Source of the DNA: Dromiciops gliroides
Taxonomy: Eukaryota; Chordata; Mammalia; Microbiotheria; Microbiotheriidae
Reading direction: 5' to 3'
Assembly: GCF_019393635.1 (NCBI RefSeq)
Contig: NC_057862.1
Coordinates: forward strand, 415,879,669-415,943,668
DNA length: 64,000 nucleotides
Both the position numbers and the translations under genes were made by a program. Shown here in pieces: positions 12,248 to 22,830 of the stretch. The notes beneath the pieces are model-generated. The model saw only the letters and a program-made list of their open reading frames with translations. It ran no database searches and had not been told where the DNA came from. How positions within the stretch are numbered: the first letter of the stretch is position 1; the number at the start of each line of letters is the position of its first letter.

Positions 12248-12614
12248 TACTCTATTTTCTATCTTCTTTCACTCTATCCCTCCTCAAAAGTGTTTTGCTT
12301 CTGACTACCCCATCCCCCAATCTGCCCTCTCTTCTTTAACCCCCTCACCCCTTATCCCCTTCCCCTCCTACTTTCCTGCAGGGTAAGATATATTACTATG
12401 CCCAATTGAGTGTGTATGTTATTCCCTCATTGAGCCAGTTCTGATGAGAGTAAGGTTCACTCACTCCACCACACCTCCCCCATCTTCCATTCCATAAGCT
12501 TTTTCTTATTTCTTTTATGTGAGATACTTTACCCCATTCCACCTCTCCCTTTCCCTTTTTCCCAGTGCATTCCTCTCACCCCTTAATTTTATTTCTTTTT
12601 TTGGGGGGGGTGGT

Positions 12615-12749
12615 TTGTAGGCAATGGGGGTTAAGTGACTTGCCCAGGGTCACACAGCTAGTAAGTGTCAAGTGTCTGAGGCCGGATTTGAACTCAGGTA
12701 CTCCTGAATCCAGGGCTGGTGCTTTAACCACTGCGCCATCTAGCTGCCC
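12615..12749 (-). repeat. tRNA-derived SINE C, antisense, right parent of the recombination
   Basis: TSD TTAATTTTATTTCTT at about 12584 and 12750. Distinct right end (CTTTAACCACTGCGCCATC). Confidence 0.92.
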
Positions 12750-13686
12750 CTTAATTTTATTTCTTAAAGATATCATCTCTTCTTATTCAACTCACACCTG
12801 TGCCTTCTGTCTAAATATACTCCATTCAATTGCCCTAATAATGAGAAAGTTCTTATGAGTTACAAGTATCATCTTCTCATGTAGTAATGTAAACAGTTTA
12901 ACCCTTTAACATCACTTATAATTGCTTTTTCCTGTTTACCTTTTTATGCTTCTCTAGGGTCTTGTATTTGAAAGTCAAATTTTCTATTCAGTTCATGTCT
13001 TTTCATCACAAACGCCTGAAAGTCCTCTTTTTTATTGAATTACCATTGTTCCAATCAAAGATTATACTCAGTTTTGCTGGGTAGGTGGTTCTTTGTTGTA
13101 TTCCCAATTCTTTTGCCCTCCTGAATATCATATTCCAAGCCTTCTAAGCCTTTAATGTAGAAGCTACTAAATCTTATGTTATACTGACCATGGCTCCACA
13201 ATACTTGAATTGTTTCTTTCTGGCTGCTTGAAATATTTTCTCCTTGACCTGGGAGATTTGGAATTTGGCTATAATATTCTTGGAAGTTTTCATTTTGGGA
13301 TCTCTTTCAAGAGGTGATCGGTGGATTCTTTCAATTTCTATTTTACATTCTGCTTCTAGGATATCAGGGCAATTTTCCCTGACATTCTCTTGGAAGATGA
13401 TGTCTAGGCTCTTTTTTAATCATCTTTTTCAGGTAGTCCAATAATTTTCCAATTATGTCTCCTGAATCTATTTTCCAGGTCAGTTGTTTTTCCAAGGAGA
13501 TATTACATATTGCCCTCTATTTTTTCATTCTTTTTGGTTTTGCTTTATTGTGTCTTGATTTCTCATAAAGTCATTAGCTTCCATTTTGCTCAATCCTAAT
13601 TTTTAAGCAATTATTTGCTTTAGAGAGCTTTTGTACCTCCTTTTCCTTTTGGCCAATTTGGCTTTTCAAGCTGTCGACTTTTTTTT

Positions 13687-14200
13687 CTTCTAATTAACCA
13701 GGCAACAAAATCTTGTTTGCTATGGTTGTTAGCTCCAACGAGCCTGTGCCCCTCCCACACCTGGGCCTCCACCAGGAGGAACTGGAACCAGTGTTCCCCA
13801 CTGGGGTCAAATAACTGAATTCCACCTCAGCTCCAGCAGAAACTCCTATAGTCTCCTCCCCCCCCCAACCCCCTGCCAGCTGTTCAGACCTCTCACCAGA
13901 CCATGAGCTTTGTTCCAGATGATGCTGGTGCTGCAGCTGATTCAGAGGCTTGGGAGTAAATTTCTCTGGAGTGGCCTGCCTGGGGCTGGATCTGTGTTGG
14001 CACGACTGTGGAGTTGGGCTCCACTCCCACCCTAGCACAGCAGACCCCTCCTGCCAAACTTCTAAGCCATCTTTGACTGGAAAATTATCTCAGCCTGTCC
14101 TTTTGTGGGTTCTTCTGCTCCAGAAATTGTCTTATGGCTGTGTTTGCACTTTTTTCGAGTAATTGTGTCAGGAACTCTGAGTGCTTCCTGCCTTTCCTCC
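13687..14200 (-). mobile_element. 514-bp retroposed insert inside L1 ORF1
   Basis: Flanked by CTGTCGACTTTTTTTT (13671-13686) and CTGTTGACTTTTTTTTT (14201), a 16-bp target duplication. The L1 copy at 15.5-16.1 kb has no such block at this point. The insert is GC-rich with a T-run on its left, so it is antisense. It resembles the 5' UTR of marsupial L1 (for example CTGCTCCAGAAATTGTCTTA), but carries no ORF. The 5' UTR identity is from memory. Confidence 0.6.
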
Positions 14201-14739
14201 CTGTTGACTTTTTTTTTCATGATTTTCCTGCATCACTCTCATTTCCCTTTCCATTTTTTCTTCTACCTCTCTTACTTTATTTTCAAAGTCCTCTTTGAGT
14301 ACTTCTATGGCCTGAGACCAATTTATATTTTTCTTGGAAGCTTTGGATGTAGGAACTTTTACTTTGTTGTCTTTTTCTGAGAGTGTATTTTGATCTTCCT
14401 TGTTACCATAGAAACTTTCTACGGTCAGCATTTTTCTCTGTTTGCTCATTTTCCCCATCTATTTCTTGACTTTTAACTCCTTCTTAACATGGGGCACTGC
14501 TTATTGGGCCCACTGTCCCAAGCTTCAGGGGTCCAAGGTGGTACAATTTAAGGAGAGGCGCGTTCACCACTCCCCTGGCCTGTGTTCTGCTCTGCAAGCA
14601 ACCACAGGCCTGCTTGCCCTCTAAGCTGAAAAAGAATCCTGTTCCACTGTGGCTTCAAGCTCTGGTATGTCTGTGCCCCTACCCCACCTGGGTTGCCACC
14701 CAATACTTTGACCCAAATCCAAGGACAGACAAAACAACA

Positions 14740-14801
14740 GAGTCCTGTCTGAGGCCTGATTCCAAGCCCAGTGCTCTATCCATTGTGCCACCTAGCTGCC
14801 C
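14740..14801 (-). repeat. tRNA-derived SINE fragment, antisense
   Basis: Only the head half survives (TGAGGCCTGATTCC to CACCTAGCTGCC). It sits at the boundary between L1 copies b and d. Confidence 0.8.
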
Positions 14802-16387
14802 TGCTTATCTCCAATTTATAGATAAGTTCATCTCATTCACATTCACAGTTATGATTACAGTGTATTTCCCTCCATCCTGCTTTTTACCTTTTTTTTTTTT
14901 TTTAGTGAGGCAATTGGGGTTAAGTGACTTGCCCAGGGTCACATAGCTAGTAAGTGTTAAGTGTCTGAGGCCGTATTTGAACTCAGGTACTCCTGACTCC
15001 AGGGCCAGTGCTCTATCCACTGTGCCACCTAGCTACTCCTGCTTTTTACCTTGTTTATCCTTCTTTCTCTTTCCTTTCACCCTGTCCCTCCTCAAAAGTG
15101 TTTTGCTTCTGACCACCACTTCCCACAATCTGCCTTCCTTTCCATCAACATCCCCCATTTCTCTTATCCTCCTCCCCTCCTATTTCCCTGTAGGATAAGA
15201 TAGATTTCTATACCCAACTGAGTGTGTACATTATTCCCTTTTTGAGCCAATTCCAATGAGAGTAAGGTTCAAGCATTGCCTGCCACTACCTCCATCTTCC
15301 TCTCCTCTGTAAAAGTTCTTTTGTACTTCTTTTATGTGAGATAACTTAACCTATTCTACCTATCAAACCCCCTTCTCCCAGTGCATCTCTTTTTCTCACC
15401 CCTTAATTTTGTTTTTTGGATATGGCATCCCATCACAGTCAACTCACACCTGTGCCCTCTTTTTTTTTTTTTAATCATGGCTTTAAGTTAGTACAATAGT
15501 TTTAAGTTAGTACAATAGTTTTTAGATTATCTCTCCTGGATCTATTTTCCAAGTCAATTGTTTTTTCAATGATATATTTTACATTTTCTTCTATTTTTTC
15601 ATTCTATTGGTTTTGTTTTATTGTTTCTTGATGTCTCATGGAGTCATCAACTTCCACTTGCCCAATTCTAATTTTTAAGGAACTGTTTTCTTCAGTGAGC
15701 TTTTGTACTTCCTTTTTCCATTTGGCCAATTCTGCTTTTAAGGAATTCTTCTCTTCAACTTTTATTTTTTTTAACATTTAGCCTATTCTAGTTTTTAAGG
15801 TGTTATTTTTTTTTCAATATTTTTGTGCCTCCTTTACCAAGCTGCTGACTCTTCCATCACTTTCATTTCTTTTCCTCATTTTTCTTCTGCCTCTCTTATT
15901 GGATTTTTAAAAATCCTTTTTGAGATCTTCCAGGACCTGTGACCAATTTACATTTTTTCTTTGAAAATTTGGATATAGCTGTTTTGACACAGCTCTTTGA
16001 TCTTATTGTCTTCTTCTGGGTTTGTTTTTTGAGCTTCCCTTTCACCAGTAGCTTTCTATGATCAAGTTCTTTTTTTTATATTTGCTCATTTTTCCAGCCT
16101 TTCTCTTGACTTTTAACTTTATATTAAAGTTGTTCTCTGCTCCTGTGGCAGAGGGGGCACTGTTATAAGCTTCAGGTTTTTTGTGCGGCTGTATTCAGAG
16201 CTAGTTCTGGGAATCTGTGAGTTTCAGTTTTTCCAAGGTGGTATGACCTAAGGAGAGGTGTGATCAGTGTGCTCCTGGCCTGTGCTCTATTCTGTGAGCA
16301 ACCACAAGCACTCTTCTCAGAAGTGGGACCAGGGTCCATGCTCCAGCTAATCCTTCTCCTCATTCTGAGACTGCTACCCAAAACCAT
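14802..16387 (-). mobile_element. L1 remnant (copy d), antisense: spacer, ORF1 N-half, 5' UTR
   Basis: From the right: 5' UTR (about 16115-16387), ORF1 N-terminus and coiled coil (about 15485-16110), then the inter-ORF spacer (14802-15465) with CCCTCCTCAAAAGTGTTTTG as in copies b and c. The ORF1 C-terminal part is deleted near 15470-15485. A 20-bp tandem duplication (TTAAGTTAGTACAATAGTTT) lies at about 15484-15524. This copy lacks the insert seen in copy b and so serves as a reference for it. Confidence 0.75.
14906..15038 (-). repeat. tRNA-derived SINE (type B), antisense
   Basis: TSD CTGCTTTTTACCTT at about 14877 and 15039. Confidence 0.93.
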
Positions 16388-16728
16388 TGTAAGCAGCTAA
16401 AATTAGCCTCGGGTGCCCCAAACAGGCCACCCCTCCCCCAGCATGACTGCTCTCCTCAGAACCGCCCCAGGCATGTAAGCCTCACAAGCCCATGCCCCGC
16501 TCATTGAGGATACACACAGAAAACCTAGGCATGACCTGGGTTTCTCGGTCCAGCCACCAATTCTGGGCACACCCAGCACAAGGGCTTAGTGCCCCTGTTG
16601 ACCTTAGACACCTGCCCTGGGCGTGGCCAGCAAATTAGGGGGGTGGGGGCGGCCCGGGCCTGAGATTTCTGAGAGAAAGAAGGGTTATATAGGTTGAGGG
16701 GTAAAGACAAGAGGGGGGAATGTTACAA

Positions 16729-16777
<49 letters not shown>

Positions 16778-17125
16778 CAAAGTGAAGGAGAGAGTGGAAG
16801 AGTAAAGAGGGACGCTATGGAAAGCAGGTGTGGCTGACAGTGAAAGGGGAAGACTGAGAAAGGGGTCAGCAGGGAGGACTGAGAAAGGAGATGAAGTTCG
16901 GGGGCTGTAAGCAGCATTGGCAGTGGCCAGTCACATCCACAGGCAAGAGACATGGGAGGAGATTGCACAGTGGCAGGGAGAAAGTTAAAACACAGTCAGG
17001 TTGTATTATCCTACTTCTATTCTTATTTCTAAATTGGTTCACCTCAATAAACCCTGGTATTTGCTTTAAATTGAATGAGGTTTTTTCTTATCAGTCTGGG
17101 AGAAGCAGTTGGGGTGGCCCTTACA
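16388..17125 (+). mobile_element. Endogenous retroviral LTR, sense
   Basis: Bounded by TGTAAG (16388) and CTTACA (17120-17125), inverted ends typical of an LTR. Inside are a TATA-like GGGTTATATAGG near 16683, a long (GA)n tract at about 16733-16775 and AATAAACCCTGG near 17046, about 75 bp before the end. This order (TATA, then AATAAA, then a short 3' part) gives sense orientation. The 4-bp flanks differ, so it is either not a simple solo LTR or has lost one edge. No viral ORF follows. Confidence 0.6.
16733..16775. repeat. (GA)n microsatellite within the LTR
   Basis: About 20 AG units starting at 16733; likely variable in length. Confidence 0.93.
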
Positions 17126-18210
17126 GACTGGCTTAGACAGCTAATAGCCCCACAGACAGCTAGCCAGCTAGCTAGCTAAAATCTAACAGAGATTGGCTTA
17201 GCGGTAAGACAAAGTTACAGATTAGAAAGCCAGTTATAATTTCTCAGATCAAACAGTTAAAAAAATGTATACCATGTATGGGCAATGTAATAGAGTCCTG
17301 CATCCTGTAATCCAGTACCAGCAAAGGGACCCACTTAATATCTATTTTTCTTTTGCAGGGCAATAATGGTTAACTGACTTTCCCAGGGTCACAAAACTTG
17401 TGTCAAGTGTCTGAAGCTAGATTCCAACTCAGGTCCTCCTGAATCCAGGGCCGGTGCTTTATCCACTGTGCCACCTAGCTGCCCCCCTTAATATCCTTCT
17501 GACTAGTTGTCTGACACCTTTACTGTATGTGGGCCTACAGCTCCAGAAATTGCTCCCAGCACCCCTGATTGAGTCACCCCCAAGGTCTGCTGCTGGCTTC
17601 ATCCAAACTACTCTTAACACTGTAGGTCACAAGTCCCCACCATTGTGATTGCCATTAATAATCAGCCAATATACTATAACATTTATGAACTTGAATTTCT
17701 GTCCTAGAATTAGAAGCTACAATTCACTTTGTTTGTTATACATATTTAGTGTGTTTGCATATAGATATCTAATGCCACCCATGGTTTTTGGTTTGTTTTG
17801 GGGGGGGGGAGGGGTTGTTGGTTTTTGCTTGTTTTTGTTTTTGTCTTTGTTTTTGCTGGTTCTCTTGCTAAGTATTACTTCCTGCAAATTATTGGTTCCT
17901 TTTACTGATGTTCTTTTCCCTGTGTTATGTCCTCTAATTTCTTTTTTATATGACTTCCCCCTTCCTCTTTTGTTAAAAACTCTTTAATCTTAGTTACAAG
18001 ACTCCAATAATGTATATTTTTGCTCTCATTAGACATACTCTATCTAAGAACCCTTTGTTTCTGTGTTTTAAGTCATGGTAGAGAAATTCAAATCCCATTA
18101 TTAGGCCTACAAGGTAACTAACTCTATAGTAGGTAAGATGTTTAATAGTAGTATACTAAAAGCTAACATGAGAAGAAGAGTAGTGTGAAGCTAACTGTGG
18201 TGTCAAATAA
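17126..18210. other. Intergenic, unassigned apart from one SINE
   Basis: 17126-17340 and 17487-17650 may be further ERV- or LINE-derived sequence but show no protein motif. 17650-18210 is AT-rich with a G-run near 17801-17814. No gene was found. Confidence 0.4.
17355..17486 (-). repeat. tRNA-derived SINE (type A), antisense
   Basis: TSD CTTAATATC at about 17334 and 17487. Confidence 0.9.
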
Positions 18211-18219
18211 TTGTTTATT

Positions 18220-18373
18220 GGGCAGCTAGGTGGCACAGTGGATAAAGCACCTGCCCTGGATTCAGGAGGACCTGAGTTCAAATCCAGCCTCAGACACTTG
18301 ACACTTACTAGCTGTGTGACCCTGGGCAAGTCACTTCATTGCTCCCCCCCCCCCCCCCCCCGCAAAAAAAAAA
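18220..18373 (+). repeat. tRNA-derived SINE (type A), sense, with poly-C tract
   Basis: Full-length; the C-run in the tail has expanded to about 18 C before the A-tail. TSD-like TTGTTTAT on both sides. Confidence 0.92.
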
Positions 18374-18739
18374 TAGTTGTTTATCAACCTGAGAAAATTC
18401 ATGCTACTACCAAATAAAACTATTAAGACTTATCCCTCTGAGCTCTGAGGTATGATGGAAGACTAAATAGATTAGGAATCAGCAACTTTTAAAATAGAGC
18501 ATGCTGAGCCCACATTTATTCATTTCCTCAGGAAGATAAAGAGGATGGGGTATGGCAACTTTTGTATTTAAGTCAGAGAAGGGAGATTTGGATGTTTCTA
18601 TAGACCACAGTCACTACTATTAAAATGCAAATCCTCCGGAAATGGTATCTTGCCTTAAACACTATTAACTAACATCTTAATTAGCAATTAGTATCATAGC
18701 AGGGATTAGTTGACCTTTAGACCTTCAGTAGAGAAACTG

Positions 18740-19430
18740 AATCAATCAATCAACAAGTATTTAAGTGCCTGCTATATGCCAGGCACTAAAGGAATGAAAT
18801 AGCCTCTGCCCTCAAGGAACTTACCTTCTACCTGAAAAGATACATACATATACATAACAATGTACAAGTACAATAAAAGTATAAGATAAATAGAAAGTAA
18901 TTTGGCAGAGAGGGAAGGAATGACATTTACTGGGACTTTGAAGAAAATTAGAAATTCTAACAGTTTGAGGTGAGGAAGGGCATGCATCCCAAGCATAGGA
19001 GATAACTTTTGCAAGCACAGTTTGGTTGTAATGGTGTGTATATAGTAAGGCTTCAAAGACAGAATTGAAACCATGTTCCGAAGGATTTCAAATTCCAAAA
19101 GAATTCCTATTTAATCCTAGAGGTAATAAGGAGCATTGGACCAGGGGTGTAACATAGTCAGACTTGTGCTTCAGAAAAATCATATTGGCCACTCTGGGTA
19201 AGATGAATGAAAGAGGAAAGAGATCCAAGGCATGGAGACCCAGTTGGAAGTTATGGAAATAGTCTAGGAGTGAGGTAATGAGGATCTGAATCAGGGAGAA
19301 GAGAACCAATGCAAAAGAGATATTATAGAGATCTGGCAACTAAATGACTGCAATAGTGTGAATCTGGGTGACGAGAAAGTTGCCCTCAGAATAAATAGGA
19401 AAGTTGAAAAAAGGGGTGAGGTTTTTTTGG
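18740..19430 (-). repeat. L2 LINE fragment, antisense
   Basis: Antisense L2 motif order: CAACAAGTATTTAAGTGCC, GCCAGGCACTAAAGG, CTCAAGGAACTTACC, CATAGTCAGACTTGTGC, AGTCTAGGAGTGAGGTAATG. Confidence 0.75.
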
Positions 19431-19454
19431 GGGGGGAGGAGGTTGTGAGTTTTT

Positions 19455-19589
19455 GCAGGGCAATGAGGGTTAAGTAACTTGCCCAGGGTCACACAGCTAG
19501 TAAGTGTCAAGTGTCTGAGGCCAGATTTGAACTCAGGCCCTCCCAAATCCAGGGCTGGTGCTTTATCCACTGGGCCACCTAGCTGCCCC
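19455..19589 (-). repeat. tRNA-derived SINE (type A), antisense
   Basis: Complete copy in the decayed L2; its right edge is the target site of the next SINE. Confidence 0.92.
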
Positions 19590-19600
19590 CACATATACTT

Positions 19601-19745
19601 TTTTTTTTTTTAGTGAGGCAATTGGGGTTAAGTGACTTGCCCAGGGTCACACAGCTAGTGAGTGTTAAGTGTCTGAGGCCGAATTTGAACTCAGGTACTC
19701 CTGACTCCAGGGCCGGTGCTCTATCCACTGCCACCTAGCCGCCCC
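19601..19745 (-). repeat. tRNA-derived SINE (type B), antisense, serial insertion
   Basis: Flanked by CACATATACTTTT at 19590 and 19746; inserted exactly behind the preceding SINE. Confidence 0.93.
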
Positions 19746-21960
19746 CACATATACTTTTGATAACAGATTCCTCTTAGAGGCTCTTTAAGGCCAGAGACCA
19801 AGTCTTTGTATCTCTTCTACAGTGCCTTAAGCATTATTTTGCATATAATAAGTAATCAACAAAGCTTGCTAAATTGAATTAAGAATGAGACCCAGCATAG
19901 GGGCAAAGAGAAAGGAGAAATGAGAAGTAGAGAATGCCAAAAGAGAAAAGAGGGTGTTGACAGGAGAAATCACCAATTCACATGTTAACAAAGTAAGAAT
20001 TCAAGGCAGTTTGGGAGGTCATCTTGTCTAATTTGTTCATTTTATAGAAAAGTAAGCTGAGGCCCAGAGAGATTAGTTGACTTGTCTAAAATAGTAAATA
20101 GCAGCTCTAGGACTAAAACCCAGGTCCTGATTCCAAATGCATTTACTCTTTCCATTGTCCTAAATGAACAACTTGCCTATTTCACCATTTTCCCCATGTC
20201 TAGCCCCGCCCTTTTCACTCAAAATCAGCTTAAATACTATGTTTAACATTCATGTAAATTTAAATGAAAGTCAAAAGCTTCTAACCATTTGTCTCACAAG
20301 TAAGTCTTAGGAGGATGGGGGAGGGAGGTAGGGGGAGGAAAGCCTTGCCAATAGGCAAGGTAATTCCTGAAGACTGTAATTTCAAAAATCCTCAATAAAA
20401 CAGCAGGTGGTTCCTTATCAGAGTAGTTTTACATTATTTAGATCAACTGGATTAAACATAATCTTATCTAGGCCAGTCTCCCTGTGCCCCAAACTTCTGA
20501 AAAGAAAAAAGAAAAATATTATAGACTTATCGTCCTTAATTCAAATGAATATGTTTCATGGAGGTCTAAGTCAGGAAAAGGCCATATCTTTTTACAAAAG
20601 TCCTTTCCCTTTAATAGTGTCAGTTGATCTATAAATATGGCTGGAGGAGGAAGTTACCCCTCTCTCACCCCTCTACTGTAATTAAAAAAACAGGTTAGGC
20701 CTCAAAAATGGAAATAAAAAAGAGGCACCCACCTTGGAGTTAAAACTTAAAATGACACTAGCAACCCAAAGATGTTAAATCTTTGATCTTCTACTTGATA
20801 GAGCCTTTAAGTAACTTGATAAACTGTTGGAAGTTATGGGGGAGAGGTGAAAGGGAGACAGAGAAAGATTTTGAAGGACTAGGTACTATAGATCTTTTTT
20901 ATTATTTTTTTTAGTGTGATATGATAGGAAAAGTACTGGACTACAAGATCTGTGTTCAAATTGCACCTGGAATATTGATTAGCTATGTCACAACATGGTT
21001 GAGCTGCTTTCTATCTCTGGGCTTTAGTTTTCTCTAGTGATAATAATAAGTGTACTAATTCAAGGGTGATAGGAGGAAAAAACTTTGCAAGCTATAAAAA
21101 TATAAGCTATCATGAGAACCTTAAAACCATGATTATTTAATAGTTTCCGATAGAAATTACTACTATCAAGGTTTTTCTTTTAGTAATTGATCTGTATTAT
21201 CATACATAGATTGCTGATCCATATACATTATTTGCATTACAAGCTTTTTTTGTTGGTGTGTGCACTTTAGGTTCCAGAGAACCTTGAAAAACAAACTGTA
21301 ACATTAACACTGACATCCTGCCAAGGTTTTTCTAACCAAAATACATCATTAAAAGAAATCCACTGAGCAATGGATGACTAATATACCTGGCAACATGTGG
21401 TGAAAGCAGATTGGGCCCTGGAACCCATCACCATCCCCTGCCTTCAAAGATCTTCTGTGGCCCCTAGAGACAAAAAAGGGAAATACAAATAGCATCATGA
21501 AGTCAACAGCATTCTTTTTTTTTTTGTAATTTACTCAGATTCCATTTGTTCTCTTTCTCATAAGGAAAAATAATCCCCAGGGAATGCAGAAATTTTATAT
21601 TTCTAATTGTTGGTTTTTGATCAGCTCTGCATCTCTATCAAGGGGGCTGAGTGAGCTTTCAAAGGCAGCATGGACAAGTAGAAATATAGCAGCTGGAGGC
21701 ATCTGGAGGCCTGGATTCTAGTCCTCTCTCTGTCCAGCAGCAGGACCTCAAGCAAGTCACTTCAACTCCCTAGACCTCAGTTTTCTCTTTAGTTAATTAA
21801 GGGGATTGGAATAATCTGCTAAAGCCGCAGTATCAAAATCAAATAGAAATGAGGGCCACTGATCTGCACAGAAAGATCTCTTAGAGCCAAATATTGACAA
21901 TTTTAAAATATAATATTTTCTATGTTTTAGTAGAGTTTTATTTATTTTGTTAAGTTTTTC
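19746..21960. other. Intergenic with MIR fragments, no gene
   Basis: MIR-like pieces lie at about 20030-20165 (antisense), 20915-21120 (sense) and 21665-21840 (sense, GCAGGACCTCAAGCAAGTCA). The rest is unassigned AT-rich sequence. Confidence 0.5.
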
Positions 21961-21970
21961 CCAATTACAT

Positions 21971-22117
21971 TTTTTTTTTTGGCAGGGCAGTAAGGCTTAA
22001 GTGACTTGCCCAGGGTCACACAGCTAGTAAGTGTCAAGTGTTTGAGGCTGGATTTGAACTCAGGTCCTCCTGAATCCAGGGCCAGTGCTTTTATCCACTG
22101 TGCCACCTAGCTTCCCC
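21971..22117 (-). repeat. tRNA-derived SINE (type A), antisense
   Basis: TSD CAATTACATTTT at about 21962 and 22119. Confidence 0.92.
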
Positions 22118-22297
22118 CCCAATTACATTTTAATCTATTTGGGGCTATACTCAAGAGTGTTACAGATTCTGTGGTCCATGGGCCCCATGTTTGATTCTTC
22201 TGTTCTAAAGTACCTTCCAATTTGGAGGTTCTGTTATTTTAAGGCAGGTTTTCAATTTCCATTAGTTTCTATACAATCTTCTTCTTCTTCTTCTTCT

Positions 22298-22423
22298 TTT
22301 TTTTTGGTGAGGCAATTGGGGTTAAGTGACTTGCCCAGGGTCACACAACTAGTAAATGTCAAGTGTCTGAGGCCAGATTTGGACTCAGATCCTCCTGAAT
22401 CCAGGGCTGGTGTTTTATCCACT
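22298..22423 (-). repeat. tRNA-derived SINE, antisense, head-truncated
   Basis: Stops at TTTTATCCACT; the head is missing where the next SINE begins. A (CTT)n run at 22279-22297 precedes it. Confidence 0.88.
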
Positions 22424-22429
22424 AATTTT

Positions 22430-22574
22430 TTTTATTTTTTACAGGGCAATGAGGGTTAAGTGACTTGCCCAGGGTCACACAACTAGTAAATGTCAAGTGT
22501 CTGAAGTCAAATTTGAACTCAGGTCCTCCTGAATCCAGGGTCAGTGCTTTACCCACTGTGCCACCTAGCTGCCC
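22430..22574 (-). repeat. tRNA-derived SINE (type A), antisense
   Basis: Complete copy immediately behind the truncated SINE at 22298, another tandem same-orientation pair. Confidence 0.92.
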
Positions 22575-22589
22575 TCTTTTCCTCATTAT

Positions 22590-22830
22590 TAAAGGATAAA
22601 TAACATTGGACTTAAAATCAGAAGAAGACCTGGGTTCAAGTCCCAGTTCCAATATTTAGTAATTGGTACAACTCTGAGGATGTCACTAGATCCTTCTGCA
22701 TGTCAGTTTCCTTATGTGTTAGTGGGAATAATACTTGCACTATCTACTTCAAAGGATTGTTGCAAGGAAAATGCACTGTAAGGCTTAAAACATTAGAGAA
22801 ATGTGAATTATTTTTGATAAGAGACTAACC
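22590..22830 (+). repeat. MIR SINE, sense
   Basis: CATTGGACTTAAAATCAG, ACCTGGGTTCAAGTCCCAG, GTCAGTTTCCTTATGTGTTA and the GGATTGTTGCAAGGA tail segment are in MIR order. Confidence 0.7.

Larger units (their letters stand above)
11310..12613. repeat. 651-bp tandem duplication bounded by SINEs
   Basis: Unit 1 (about 11310-11961) and unit 2 (about 11962-12613) match at a constant offset of 651-652 bp: GCAGGGCAAT at 11461 and 12112, TACTCTATTTT at 11597 and 12248, CCTGCAGGGTAAG at 11724 and 12375. Only a few substitutions were seen (for example CTGACTGCCCC against CTGACTACCCC). The middle SINE is a hybrid of the outer two. Confidence 0.9.
10165..14735 (-). mobile_element. Half-L1-like element (copy b), antisense, lacking ORF2
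   Basis: Read on the minus strand: 5' UTR-like (14459-14735), ORF1 N-terminus (14218-14458, starting MGKMSKQRKMLTVE), a 514-bp insert (13687-14200), ORF1 coiled coil and RNA-binding part (about 13020-13670), a long spacer (11270-12900, duplicated by SINE recombination), a short MIR-like piece (about 10995-11160), then the L1 3' end (10165-10985). ORF1 identity rests on motifs such as SLDIIFQE, KIEIERIHRSP and NIIAKFQ on the minus strand. No reverse-transcriptase sequence is present, as in the ORF1-only HAL1 elements. All frames are decayed. Confidence 0.7.

Noticed and set aside
14168..14458. 96-codon minus-strand frame starting MGKMSKQRK as a functional gene
   Set aside because: It is the ORF1 N-terminus of a decayed L1/half-L1; the ORF is interrupted by an insert and later stops.
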